NCBI GenBank assembly: GCA_903958395.1
Contig: CAJBSZ010000139.1
Location: 1 to 33,338 of the forward strand
Source of the DNA: an uncultured bacterium
GTDB lineage: Bacteria > Verrucomicrobiota > Kiritimatiellia > CAIKKV01 > CAITUY01
DNA: 33,338 nt
Reading direction: 5' to 3'
Both the position numbers and the translations under genes were made by a program. Shown one piece after another: positions 1 to 8,714 of this stretch. The notes beneath the pieces were generated by a model, which saw nothing but the letters and a program-made list of their open reading frames with translations, did not search any database and was not told where the DNA came from. The first letter of the stretch is position 1; every line of letters begins with the position of its first letter.

Positions 1-1
1 A

Positions 2-1516
2 CTGAAGGCAGGAGAGACACTCTATCGCCCTGCGCTCGGCAAGGGCGACTCGCGGAGAATGCCAGTGTCTATCGGCCCTGTGATGCCTTTCCGGTATGTG
101 GAGCTGGAGAACGCGCCTTCCGGCCTTAAGGCGCAGAACGTTCGGCAGTTGATGGCGCATTATCCTTTTGATGATTCGGCTGCCTATTTTTCCTGTTCCG
201 ACGCAAAGCTCAATGCTGTGTGGAGCATGTGCAAACACACGATCAAAGCGACGAGTTTTTGCGGGATGTTTGTTGATGGTGACCGGGAACGGCTGCCTTA
301 TGAGGCTGACGCCTATATCAACCAGCTCGGCTGGTATGCCTGTACGACGGACACGACGTTGCCGCGTTATTCTCATGAATACCTGATCAGGAAGCCGACC
401 TGGCCGACGGAGTGGATTCTTTTTTCGGTTTTGATGGCCTGGGAGGATTACCTTTACACTGGCGATACGGAGAGTGTGCGGAAGTTTTATGACGATCTAT
501 GTGCGAAGACTCTTGTTGATCTGGCCCGTTCCGATGGTTTGATCAGCACGGTTGAACCGCCTTTTCCCGAGGAGGTTGGGCGGAAGATCCATATCGGTAA
601 GATTTGTGATATTGTGGACTGGCCGGGGAGCGACCGTGATGGTTACAAGATGCTGCCGGTCAATACCGTAGTAAATGCCTTTCATATCCGGGCCTTGCAA
701 GTGATGTCGAAACTGGCTGCGGCTATTGATCAGCAATCTGATGCCCGGCGCTTTTCCACTGCTGCCGAGAGAGCGTCCGAAACTTTTAATATGAAGCTCT
801 TTAATCAGGAGACAGGGCTTTATATTGACGGCGAAGGCGCCACGCACAGTTCGCTTCACGCAAACATGTTTCCACTTGCTTTTGGGCTCGTTCCGCCGGA
901 GCGACGCAGGCAGGTAACGACATTTGTTCGGTCGCGGGGAATGGCCTGCAGCGTGTATGGTGCGCAGTTCCTTCTTGAAGCGCTTTTTGAGAATGGCGAA
1001 GCAGAGCATGCTCTAGCCCTTATTACTGCGCCTGGCGATCGAAGTTGGAGGCATATGTTCGAGGATGTTGGCGCGACGATGACGCTTGAGGCCTGGGATG
1101 CGAAATACAAGGGCAACCTTGACTGGAACCATGCCTGGGGCGCTGCGCCGGCTAATATTCTGCCGCGATATGTGCTGGGTGTGCGGCCCCTTGAGTCAGG
1201 CTTCGCGAAAGCTTTAATTGCTCCGTCTCCCGGTGGATTGCTTAAAGCATCGGGCACAGTTCCGACGATCCGTGGTCCGATTTCCATTGCCTTCGATAAT
1301 CAGGCTGGAGGTGTTTTTGAGCTGCGGGTAACTATTCCAGAAAAGATGAGTGCTCTTGTCAGCCTTCCTGTCGAACCCGGCGCCGATCGTGTTGTTATTA
1401 TTGACGGTTCAGAGACCAACGCCGTGCGAGTTGCAGACCGGATGGAGTTTAGTGTGGCGGCGGGGAATCATAAAATTCGTTCCGTGCGAATCGAAAAGGG
1501 AAATACTCGAAATTGA
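2..1516 (+). CDS. GH78-like alpha-L-rhamnosidase, 3' part (5' end outside window)
   Basis: The reading frame is open to the left edge of the window. The ATG at 59 in the ORF track is internal, because about 19 in-frame codons precede it without a stop, so the gene is 5'-truncated by the window. The visible part holds an (alpha/alpha)6-barrel-like region and a C-terminal beta domain. The motif VDGDRERLPYEAD (residues 72-84 from ATG 59) matches the GH78 catalytic signature D-x3-E-R-x5-D, giving candidate acidic residues D73, E77 and D84. A later Glu in MTLEAW is a candidate for the base. GH78 enzymes release terminal alpha-L-rhamnose from glycans or glycosides. The stop lies 10 bases before the aldo/keto reductase start, so the two are probably cotranscribed. 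Any signal peptide would be outside the window. The family is fairly sure; the substrate is inferred. Confidence 0.82.
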   Translation: MKAGETLYRPALGKGDSRRMPVSIGPVMPFRYVELENAPSGLKAQNVRQLMAHYPFDDSAAYFSCSDAKLNAVWSMCKHTIKATSFCGMFVDGDRERLPYEADAYINQLGWYACTTDTTLPRYSHEYLIRKPTWPTEWILFSVLMAWEDYLYTGDTESVRKFYDDLCAKTLVDLARSDGLISTVEPPFPEEVGRKIHIGKICDIVDWPGSDRDGYKMLPVNTVVNAFHIRALQVMSKLAAAIDQQSDARRFSTAAERASETFNMKLFNQETGLYIDGEGATHSSLHANMFPLAFGLVPPERRRQVTTFVRSRGMACSVYGAQFLLEALFENGEAEHALALITAPGDRSWRHMFEDVGATMTLEAWDAKYKGNLDWNHAWGAAPANILPRYVLGVRPLESGFAKALIAPSPGGLLKASGTVPTIRGPISIAFDNQAGGVFELRVTIPEKMSALVSLPVEPGADRVVIIDGSETNAVRVADRMEFSVAAGNHKIRSVRIEKGNTRN

Positions 1517-1526
1517 CCGGAAAGCT

Positions 1527-2474
1527 ATGAAAACTGTGCCTCTTGGAACGGATGGATGTCAAGTAAGCGCCTTATGCCTGGGGACAATGTATTTTGGAAC
1601 CACGGTGGAGGATTCGGTGTCTTTTCAGATTCTGGACGCCTATGCAGAGGCGGGCGGAACGTTTCTTGATACGGCCAACAAGTACGCGAGCTGGGTGGCT
1701 GGTGGGCAGGGGGGCGAAAGCGAGTTGCTGCTGGGTCGCTGGATTAAGGAGAGGCGGAACCGGGAACGGCTGTTTCTGGCGTCCAAGGTGGGCTTGCCGA
1801 TGCCTGGTGTGCCTAAAGGGCTCAAGGCTGTGGTGATCGAGCAGGAATGTGAAAAAACATTGCGACGCCTGGGTGTCGATCGCCTCGATCTTTATTATGC
1901 CCATGCCGATGACAGGGAGGCGCCGTTTGAAGAAACCCTTGGGGCCTTTGATCGACTTCAGCGGGCCGGGAAAGTGAGATATTTCGGAGCCAGCAATTTT
2001 GAGACGCAGCGGTTGGATGAGGCTCGACGGTTGAGTGCGAGGCAATCCTGGCCAGCCTATGTCTGTGTGCAGATGCGGCATACTTATCTGCACTGCAATC
2101 CACGGGTGCCATTGGAGTTTACTGCGCAAATGGCAGTGACGCCGGAGTTGTTGGATTATTGCAAGGCTGAGAACGTCCGCCTTCTGGCTTATTCTCCACT
2201 CCTGGGAGGGGCCTACTGCCGGGGGGACAGGCCGTTGCCTGAGGCGTACCGCGGGCCGGAGAATGAGAGACGTCTGAAGCGACTGTCTGAGATGGCGCGA
2301 GCGTGCGGGGCTACTGTAAATCAGGTGGTGCTGGCATGGCTGATGCAGAGTCAGCCGGCAGCTATTCCAGTGGTGTCGGCGAGTTCTCCCGGGCAGATCA
2401 GGGAAAATCTTGGAGCGTTGAGTGTAAATATAAAATTAAACATGGAGAGCAGCAGTTATGATGACCAGTCGTGA
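1527..2474 (+). CDS. Aldo/keto reductase
   Basis: This is a 315-residue NAD(P)H-dependent oxidoreductase of the aldo/keto reductase TIM-barrel family. The usual catalytic tetrad is visible: D48 and Y53 (FLDTANKY), K87 (LASKVG) and H126 (YYAHADD). The ORF track begins at 1350 inside the rhamnosidase gene. I chose ATG 1527 because MKTVPLGTDGCQVSALCLGT is a standard family N-terminus and sits 10 bases after the upstream stop. The Shine-Dalgarno match (CGGAAAG) is weak. The 3' end overlaps the next gene by 17 bases, which supports translational coupling and one operon with the rhamnosidase and the UroD-like gene. A likely role is reduction or oxidation of a sugar released by the upstream hydrolase, but the substrate cannot be read from sequence. 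Confidence 0.88.
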   Translation: MKTVPLGTDGCQVSALCLGTMYFGTTVEDSVSFQILDAYAEAGGTFLDTANKYASWVAGGQGGESELLLGRWIKERRNRERLFLASKVGLPMPGVPKGLKAVVIEQECEKTLRRLGVDRLDLYYAHADDREAPFEETLGAFDRLQRAGKVRYFGASNFETQRLDEARRLSARQSWPAYVCVQMRHTYLHCNPRVPLEFTAQMAVTPELLDYCKAENVRLLAYSPLLGGAYCRGDRPLPEAYRGPENERRLKRLSEMARACGATVNQVVLAWLMQSQPAAIPVVSASSPGQIRENLGALSVNIKLNMESSSYDDQS

Positions 2475-3678
2475 GCGCGTTCGAAGGGCGTTGAATCATG
2501 AGGAGACGGACCGGGTTCCGGTTGATTTCGGCGGCAGCCGGGTGACCGGTATTGCGGCAGTGGCATATCGCCGGCTGGCTGCGCATCTTGGGATGCGGGA
2601 GGATATCCGGATTTATGACATAAAGCAGCAGTTGGCGGAGCCCTCGCATGCGATGATTGACCGTATGGGCGGGGATGTTGTTCAACTTCACCGGTTGGCA
2701 CCTTCGACGGGCATGGCGTTCATGGGGCTTGACGAGTGGAAAGCCGGGGTGATGGTTGACGGTGCCCCCTGTCTCGTGCCGAGAGGATACGAGCCGACGT
2801 TCAAAAATGATGGTTCCATTGAGATCTGGCACGACGGGGTGCTCTACGCCCGGCGGCCTGCCACGTCCCTTTATTTTGATGTTTGTCCCATGCCGCTGGC
2901 CAGGGCGGAAACGCCTGCGGACATTGACTGTTACGTATGGCCTGATGAGTGGTCGGAGCGCGAGGAGCGCTGGCTGGCCTCAGAGGTGAAGCGACTGTAC
3001 GAGGGGACTGACAAGGCTTTGTTCGCCGGTTTGCCGTTGATGACCTGCTCATTTTTTGAAATAGGAGCGGTGCTGTTCGGCTACGAACGTTTCATGGAAA
3101 ACCTGGTGCTCAATCCAGAGATGATGGAGCACTGGCTTGATGTTAAGCTTGAGCATGATTTTAAGATCCTGGAGAAATTCCTCGCTGTGGCCGGTCCGTA
3201 TATTGAAGGAATCCAGATGAACGACGACTATGGAGCCCAGGAGGCGCTGCAAATATGCCCGTCCCTGTTCCGGAGCATGTTTAAACCCAGGATGAAGCGC
3301 TGGATTGATTTTGTGAAGGCACGCACGAAGGCCAGAATATTCATCCATTGTGACGGGGCGATCGAGGAAATCCTGCCGGACTTTATTGAAGTCGGCATTG
3401 ATGTGTTGAATCCGCTCCAGACCAGCGCGAGGGGCATGGATCCGGCGTTGATAAAGCGGAAGTACGGGAAGGATCTCTGCTTCTGGGGCGGGGGCGTGGA
3501 CACGCAGTCGACACTGCCGTTCGGGACTGTGCAGGACATCAAGCATGAAGTTCGCGAGCGTATTGATTTGCTGTCGGCGGGGGGCGGTTTCGTGTTTGGG
3601 ACGATCCACAACATCCAGCCCGATATCCCGCCTGAAAAAATCCTGGCCGTTTTTGATACGGCAAATTCAGGTTTGTAA
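2458..3678 (+). CDS. Uroporphyrinogen decarboxylase (UroD/MtaA-like) family protein
   Basis: This 406-residue protein belongs to the UroD superfamily. The N-terminus (MTSRERVRRALNHEETDRVP) and the C-terminal block (GGGVDTQSTLPFGT, then FGTIHNIQPDIPPEKILAVF) are typical of the UroD-like proteins common in PVC and Firmicutes genomes, and do not resemble heme-pathway HemE. Related MtaA/CmuA proteins are zinc-dependent methyltransferases acting on corrinoids and use an H-x-C...C motif. Here the equivalent segment reads FIHCDGAI and the second expected Cys position reads GGGVDTQ, so the zinc motif is not conserved and methyl transfer is doubtful. The start ATG 2458 is preceded by GGAG about 10 bases upstream and overlaps the aldo/keto reductase gene by 17 bases. 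ATG 2461 is an alternative. The real function is unknown; the context suggests glycan or sugar metabolism. Confidence 0.85.
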   Translation: MMTSRERVRRALNHEETDRVPVDFGGSRVTGIAAVAYRRLAAHLGMREDIRIYDIKQQLAEPSHAMIDRMGGDVVQLHRLAPSTGMAFMGLDEWKAGVMVDGAPCLVPRGYEPTFKNDGSIEIWHDGVLYARRPATSLYFDVCPMPLARAETPADIDCYVWPDEWSEREERWLASEVKRLYEGTDKALFAGLPLMTCSFFEIGAVLFGYERFMENLVLNPEMMEHWLDVKLEHDFKILEKFLAVAGPYIEGIQMNDDYGAQEALQICPSLFRSMFKPRMKRWIDFVKARTKARIFIHCDGAIEEILPDFIEVGIDVLNPLQTSARGMDPALIKRKYGKDLCFWGGGVDTQSTLPFGTVQDIKHEVRERIDLLSAGGGFVFGTIHNIQPDIPPEKILAVFDTANSGL

Positions 3679-3741
3679 TTCATTAGGGTTCGACGAATCC
3701 GCTTGTCGGGGCGGGCTAGCTAACATAAAATCGCCACTATT

Positions 3742-4908
3742 ATGAAACGCAAAAGCCAAACACGAACGCGTAAGTCGGTTCTGTTGGCCTTGGGCTGGTA
3801 TGTTCAGGAAATCGCCCTGGGGGTGGCCCGTTATGCCCGCCAGGCCGGATGGGAGTTGAACGACACCACCTCCCACAACGGCATGATTCCTTCCGCATGG
3901 GACGGGGACGGGATCATCACGCTCATCCCCGGCCGGCGGCACAAGGAGCGCATCGCGTTCGTGTTGAACGCCGGGGTGCCGGTGGTGGACCTCAGCGACC
4001 AGTTGCCCGAATTGCCTTTCTCGCGGGTCTTGCCCGACAATCTGGCGATCGGACGCATCGCGGCCGAGCATTTCCTGTGTCGCGGGTTCATGAACCTGGC
4101 GTTCTATTCGCTCGATTCGAGGGCGCCGGTCGTGCGGGAACGCATGGAAGGGTTCCGCCTTGCCGTGGCTGCGCGGGGCCGGAATTTCATTGCCGTGGAT
4201 TACACCCCCATGTTGAAATCGTCCGGAGCCATGAAACGCCTCCTTGAGTGGTTGCAGCGGGAACTGGCCAAGCTTCCGAAACCCGTGGCGATCATGGCCC
4301 AGTACGATGGCGAGGCTAATGATGTGCTCCGGGCCTGCGTGGAGGCGGGTATCCGCGTGCCCGAAGAGGTGGCGGTGGTAGGGGTCGATAACGATCCCAT
4401 TTATCGCGACCTGGGGCCATTGCCCCTGTCGAGCGTCGAAAGCAACCGCGAGTTGATCGGGTTCCGCGGGGCGGAATTGCTGGATCGCCTGATGAAGGGC
4501 GGGGAACCGCCCAGGGATCCGATCCGTATAGCGCCCGGCGGGGTGGTGGTGCGCCGCAGCAGCGACGTCGTGGCCGTGGAGGATCCGGCGGTGGTACGGG
4601 CGGTGGAGTTTATCGCGCAACATTACACCGACCCGATCACCGTGGATGACATCGTGCGCTTTTCCGGCGCGTCGCGGCGGGCCCTTTATGCCCGGTTCGA
4701 ACAGCAGGTGGGGCATTCGATCCTGCAGGAACTGATCCGGCAGCGGATGGAGAAGATCAAGCAGTTGCTGCGGGATACGGACGTTAAACTGCAGGTGGTT
4801 GCCGAACAAAGCGGCATGCGCGAGGCGGAATACCTAAGCAAGTGCTTTCGCTATTACGAGGGCATCTCCATCACCAACTATCGGCGCATGTTCCAACAGA
4901 AGATCTGA
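3742..4908 (+). CDS. XylR-type transcriptional regulator (LacI-like sensor + AraC HTH)
   Basis: This 388-residue regulator has a periplasmic-binding-protein-like sugar sensor over roughly residues 8-265 (for example VAVVGVDNDPIYRDL) and a C-terminal AraC/XylS double helix-turn-helix over roughly residues 282-385 (PITVDDIVRFSGASRRALYARF, then LQVVAEQSGM). This architecture is that of E. coli XylR and of many PVC regulators that activate sugar catabolic genes when a monosaccharide binds. It follows the UroD-like gene by 63 bases and precedes the secreted GH2 gene, so both flanking glycan loci are candidate targets. No clear Shine-Dalgarno sequence precedes ATG 3742, but the N-terminus fits the family. 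The ligand cannot be determined here. The 380-residue antisense ORF over the same bases is a shadow. Confidence 0.9.
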   Translation: MKRKSQTRTRKSVLLALGWYVQEIALGVARYARQAGWELNDTTSHNGMIPSAWDGDGIITLIPGRRHKERIAFVLNAGVPVVDLSDQLPELPFSRVLPDNLAIGRIAAEHFLCRGFMNLAFYSLDSRAPVVRERMEGFRLAVAARGRNFIAVDYTPMLKSSGAMKRLLEWLQRELAKLPKPVAIMAQYDGEANDVLRACVEAGIRVPEEVAVVGVDNDPIYRDLGPLPLSSVESNRELIGFRGAELLDRLMKGGEPPRDPIRIAPGGVVVRRSSDVVAVEDPAVVRAVEFIAQHYTDPITVDDIVRFSGASRRALYARFEQQVGHSILQELIRQRMEKIKQLLRDTDVKLQVVAEQSGMREAEYLSKCFRYYEGISITNYRRMFQQKI

Positions 4909-4974
4909 TAGGTCTGTGAAACAATCTTCGCGGACTTACAAGTTGAAGCAATCGAATATTGGTAAGGATTTGTT

Positions 4975-5050
4975 CGTAATCGTAATCGTAATCCTCTCTG
5001 GGGCAGCAGAATATGATTCCGATTACGATTATGATTACGATTATGATTTG
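4975..5050. repeat. Intergenic hexamer repeat forming an inverted repeat
   Basis: Three CGTAAT units (4975-4992) are followed by a 22-base spacer and then six GATT-type hexamers (GATTCC, GATTAC, GATTAT, GATTAC, GATTAT, GATTTG; 5015-5050). The left array read as GTAATC x3 is the reverse complement of GATTAC, so the two arrays can pair into a long imperfect stem of about 18 base pairs with G-U wobbles. It sits in the 297-base gap between the XylR-like gene and the GH2 gene. A minus-strand ORF running through it (DYDYDYE-like peptide) is an artefact of the repeat. Confidence 0.85.
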
Positions 5051-5065
5051 GTTCCGGCTATGCTG

Positions 5066-5080
5066 GGTTAGCGCTTTCAT
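5066..5080 (-). promoter_or_regulatory. LacI/cre-like operator candidate upstream of GH2 gene
   Basis: On the minus strand the bases read ATGAAAGCGCTAACC. This fits 14 of 15 positions of the cre-type consensus WTGNAANCGNWNNCW used by LacI/GalR-family regulators. It lies about 125 bases upstream of the GH2 start and about 160 bases after the XylR-like regulator gene. Function is an inference from the match and the position. Confidence 0.35.
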
Positions 5081-5205
5081 GATCTTTACTCTCCTGCATG
5101 CACGGGGATTCCTATGGAATGCACACTGTGGCATGGCCGCAGGGCGAGGAGTGTGGTAAAAGGATCCCATTAATCACATTGCGCAGGGAAAGTAGGGGTA
5201 TTCAT

Positions 5206-8200
5206 ATGAAGCTACCGTTGTGGATAATGATAGTGTTCTCGGTTATTTTCGCCCTTCCGGCCAGTCGCGCGGAAAATGCGGCGGCCAAAATGGGCTTTAC
5301 CCATCTGGGGGCGGAGTATGGCGCCTATGATGTCGATGCCTCGGGCGGGATCAAGTTGGGTGGCGCCAAGAAGGGCGGTAACCGGCTGGGCTATCCTCTG
5401 GGCGGATCCTGGCGTATGGCCTTGGATCCGGAAAAGAAGGGCGCCCAGGAGGGATGGTTCAGAAAAATACCCGGCGACCGGCTGATGACGCTTCCTGGCA
5501 CGCTCGATGAGGCGGGTATTGGAGGACCGGTGAAGCCCTCGCTGTATGTGTTGACCCGGACCCACGAATACATTGGCATGGCGTGGTACCAGCGCGAAAT
5601 CGAGATCCCGGAGTCGTGGCGGGGGAAGGTGGTTCAACTCTGGCTTGACCGCGTGATGTGGGAAAGTCGGCTCTATGTGGATGGCGAGCTGGTGGGTAGC
5701 GAGGACAGTCTCTGCACACCCCATGTGTATGACCTTGGCTCAAGGCTTGCTCCAGGAAAGCATACCCTAACCTTGCGCATCGATAACAGCGGTCGCCCCT
5801 CGGCGAACGGCCATGGATACGGGGACGACATCCAGATCAAGTGGAACGGCGTTGTTGGCCGTATGGATCTGACTGCGCGGGATCCGGTTTATGTGGCCTC
5901 GGTCCGAACGATTCCTGAATTGGACAAGAAGCGAGTGCGGGTGTTGGTCAAGCTGGCCAACACTACGGGAGTGACGGTTGAGGGCGATCTGCAGGTGGCG
6001 GCGCGTCTGCGCGGTGAAGCCGCCGTTGTGGGCCAGAGACGGAACTTCTTCAAGATCGCCGGATCCGAGGCATTGGTGGAGCTGGCTGTGCCGCTGGATA
6101 AGAACTGGCGGACCTGGGATGAATTCGACCCCGCGCTCTATGAGTTGACCACCACCCTGCGTGCCGAGGCCGAAGGCGTGAAGTGTCAGGATGTCAGCAC
6201 CACGCGTTTCGGTATGCGGGAAATGGGGCAGAAAGGCACGCAGTTCACGCTCAACGGCCGCACCCTGTTTCTGCGTGGAACGCATGATGGCGCAGGCTTT
6301 CCGCTGCTGGGGCATCCGGCGGGCGACGTGGAGAGCTGGAGGCGTATTTTTAAAATCTGCAAGAGCTACGGTCTTAACCACGTGCGCTACCACTCCATCT
6401 GTCCGAACTCCCCGGCCTTCATCGCAGCAGACGAGGAGGGCGTCATCCTTCAGCCGGAACTGCCGGTATGGATGACCATCAAGGAGGAGATGGCCGGACA
6501 GGCTTTTCTGCAACGCGAGTTGGACCGCATCCTTGAATTTTACGGCAACAGCCCCAGCTTCTGCATGTTTAGCATGGGGAACGAGCATGCCGGCAACTGG
6601 GATTTTCTCGGGCGTATGGTGGAACGGGCGAAGCGGTTGGATCCGACCCGTAAATATGCGGCGGCTAGCAATGAGTACATCCGACCCGGAGAACGGGGGC
6701 TGCCGGTCAATCCCAACGATGACTTTGCGGTCATCATGTATGGCGCTGAGAAGGACGGCAAACGGTCCCGTATCCGCTATATGGAGCGCATTCAAGTGCA
6801 CAATGAGGACTTCAGGATGGATCAGGATTACCGGGACATTCTGGCCGGCTTTACCGTGCCGGTGATCGCGCATGAACTTGGCCAATGGTGGAGCTATCCG
6901 GATTTCAAGGAGATCGACAAGTACACGGGCGTTTTACGCGCGAAGAATTTCGAGGTTTTCAAGGAGAGTGTCCGCTCGGCCGGTATGCTGGAGCAGAACG
7001 AGGCTTTCCGAATGGCCTCCGGCAAGTTGGCGGTCGAGTTGTACAAGGAGGACATTGAGCGAGAACTGCGTACCCCGGGGCTGGGGGGATTTCAACTGCT
7101 TGATCTGCACGACTATTCCGGACAGGGGACGGCGCTGGTTGGTCTGCTGGATGCGTTTTGGGATTCGAAGGGGTTCATCGAGCCCGAGGCATTTCGCCAG
7201 TTTTGTGCGCCCACGGTGCTGTTGGCGCGTGTGCCTAAACAGGTTTGGGAGGAGGGGCAGACGATCCGGATCCCGCTCGAGGTTTGCCACTATGCGAAAG
7301 AGGACTTGAAGGACGCCATTGTTGAGTGGTCATTCAAGACCCGGCAGGGGCGTGTGATGGCTGAGGGACGAACCACGCCCGCATCCATCAGGCAGGGAGG
7401 AACCACGGGGGTTGGCGAGGCGATCCTGACGGTTCCGGGGGGGGCGGCGGAGCAGGTCACGCTGGAGGTTCGGGTTGCCGGAACCGGTATCAGTAACCGG
7501 TGGCGTTTGTGGTGTTATCCCAAAGTGCCCGCTGCAACCCCGGGTAGCGATGCCGTTCGCGTGGTTGAGACGCTGGATGGCGCGCTTCTCGACTTTGTGG
7601 AGAAAGGCGGGCGGGCGCTGGTGATTGCCGACCGGCTGGACGGTCAGGTTCCGGTCTATTTCTCCAACCCGATCTGGACACCGCAGAATAACATCGAAAC
7701 CACGGGCTTGCTCATCCAGGACAGGCATGGTGCGTTGGCGGAATTCCCGACCGCCTCCCACAGCGACTTCCAGTGGCACAATTTTCTGAGACCGGGCCGG
7801 GCCTTTATCCTGAATGATGTGCCGAAAATCCAGCCGGTGATCCAGGCGATTGAGGCACCGTCGCTGAGGCGTAATTACCGGCTGGCGACGGTGGTCGCTC
7901 TGCGTTTCGGGAAAGGCGCTTTGGTGGCCACCTCGCTCAATCTGCGTGAGCGACTGGAGCAGCGCCCTGAGGCGCGCCAGTTGCGCCAGAGCCTGGTCAA
8001 CTATCTGGCGCACGGCGACTTCGGCGGAGCGCAGGAGGTGACACGGGTGGAGATCCAAAGTCTCTTTAACAATCCGCGCTATGGAACGGTTCCCGCGCCA
8101 GCAGGCAAGTTTGTCCTCGATGTGAAGGCTGCTGGAAATGCTCATGAAGATGGCTTTAAGCCGTGGAAACTCACCGAAGATGCCGTGTCGCACCAGCAGG

Positions 8201-8586
8201 AGGGGTTCGGGTACCGTTTTGAAGGAACCAGCCAGCGGTGGGGAATCCGTGCACCCGGTGATATAGTGTTCCGGAAGGGAGATCAGGCCCGGGCCTGGTC
8301 CCTGAACCGAACCACGCTCTTCGTGACCTGTCCGAAGGGTTTTGCCGGCACGATCTATCTGCATTTCCAGGATCCTGAGAATAGCGGCAAGCGCAACGGG
8401 TATGTCTACGGGCTTGGCGGGGCTGTGATGGCGGGCAACCATACGGGAGCGGGGAAGTGGGCGGCATTTCAGGTGCGACCGGAAGATAGTCAAACGGGTG
8501 AGATCCCGCTCTATTTTCGGAAAATTAGTTATGGCGAGGGTTGGAGTACGACGCCACTGGTGACACGCCTGGTGGTGACTGAGTAG
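5206..8586 (+). CDS. Secreted glycoside hydrolase family 2 protein
   Basis: This is a large exported GH2-type enzyme of 1126 residues. I chose ATG 5206 over the ORF-track start at 5098: AGGGG lies 7 bases upstream, and the protein then opens with a clear signal peptide (MKLPLWIMIVFSVIFALPAS, cleavage likely after SRA). A jelly-roll sugar-binding domain (about 30-220) carries the GH2-typical stretch WYQREIEIPESW. An immunoglobulin-like domain follows, then a TIM barrel starting near FTLNGRTLFLRGTHDG. Candidate catalytic residues are E460 (SMGNEH, acid/base) and E557 (IAHELGQWW, nucleophile). The C-terminal third, about 700-1126, is not assigned. The specificity (galactosidase, glucuronidase, mannosidase or other) is not evident. 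It acts outside the cytoplasm, probably on a plant or algal glycan, and is likely controlled by one of the nearby sugar-responsive regulators. Confidence 0.88.
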   Translation: MKLPLWIMIVFSVIFALPASRAENAAAKMGFTHLGAEYGAYDVDASGGIKLGGAKKGGNRLGYPLGGSWRMALDPEKKGAQEGWFRKIPGDRLMTLPGTLDEAGIGGPVKPSLYVLTRTHEYIGMAWYQREIEIPESWRGKVVQLWLDRVMWESRLYVDGELVGSEDSLCTPHVYDLGSRLAPGKHTLTLRIDNSGRPSANGHGYGDDIQIKWNGVVGRMDLTARDPVYVASVRTIPELDKKRVRVLVKLANTTGVTVEGDLQVAARLRGEAAVVGQRRNFFKIAGSEALVELAVPLDKNWRTWDEFDPALYELTTTLRAEAEGVKCQDVSTTRFGMREMGQKGTQFTLNGRTLFLRGTHDGAGFPLLGHPAGDVESWRRIFKICKSYGLNHVRYHSICPNSPAFIAADEEGVILQPELPVWMTIKEEMAGQAFLQRELDRILEFYGNSPSFCMFSMGNEHAGNWDFLGRMVERAKRLDPTRKYAAASNEYIRPGERGLPVNPNDDFAVIMYGAEKDGKRSRIRYMERIQVHNEDFRMDQDYRDILAGFTVPVIAHELGQWWSYPDFKEIDKYTGVLRAKNFEVFKESVRSAGMLEQNEAFRMASGKLAVELYKEDIERELRTPGLGGFQLLDLHDYSGQGTALVGLLDAFWDSKGFIEPEAFRQFCAPTVLLARVPKQVWEEGQTIRIPLEVCHYAKEDLKDAIVEWSFKTRQGRVMAEGRTTPASIRQGGTTGVGEAILTVPGGAAEQVTLEVRVAGTGISNRWRLWCYPKVPAATPGSDAVRVVETLDGALLDFVEKGGRALVIADRLDGQVPVYFSNPIWTPQNNIETTGLLIQDRHGALAEFPTASHSDFQWHNFLRPGRAFILNDVPKIQPVIQAIEAPSLRRNYRLATVVALRFGKGALVATSLNLRERLEQRPEARQLRQSLVNYLAHGDFGGAQEVTRVEIQSLFNNPRYGTVPAPAGKFVLDVKAAGNAHEDGFKPWKLTEDAVSHQQEGFGYRFEGTSQRWGIRAPGDIVFRKGDQARAWSLNRTTLFVTCPKGFAGTIYLHFQDPENSGKRNGYVYGLGGAVMAGNHTGAGKWAAFQVRPEDSQTGEIPLYFRKISYGEGWSTTPLVTRLVVTE

Positions 8587-8714
8587 CGTTCATCTCCACT
8601 CAGGCTTAGAAAGAGGGTGTTCAACTGACCCATCAGATTCTCGACTACCCTCATGTCAACAGCTTGGCATGTTGGTGTTTGGCAATGACTTCAATTAACC
8701 ATCCGTTAGAGACA

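Noticed and set aside
3667-4809. 380-residue minus-strand ORF opposite the XylR-like gene
   Set aside because: It is a GC-rich antisense shadow. The plus-strand frame has clear sensor and AraC domains, while this product is His/Arg/Pro-rich with no family pattern.
4975-5050. CRISPR-like array
   Set aside because: The units are only six bases with no spacers, so this is a simple-sequence repeat.
4871-5170. 99-residue minus-strand ORF with a DYDYDYE stretch
   Set aside because: The stretch is the translation of the hexamer repeat and not a gene.
7330-8493. 387-residue minus-strand ORF opposite the GH2 gene (also 5767-6885)
   Set aside because: These are antisense shadows of a signal-peptide-bearing GH2 enzyme, without domains or ribosome sites.
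8587-8660. Terminator after the GH2 gene (CTGAGT/ACTCAG pair)
   Set aside because: The stem is only six base pairs with a 14-base loop and no T-tract.
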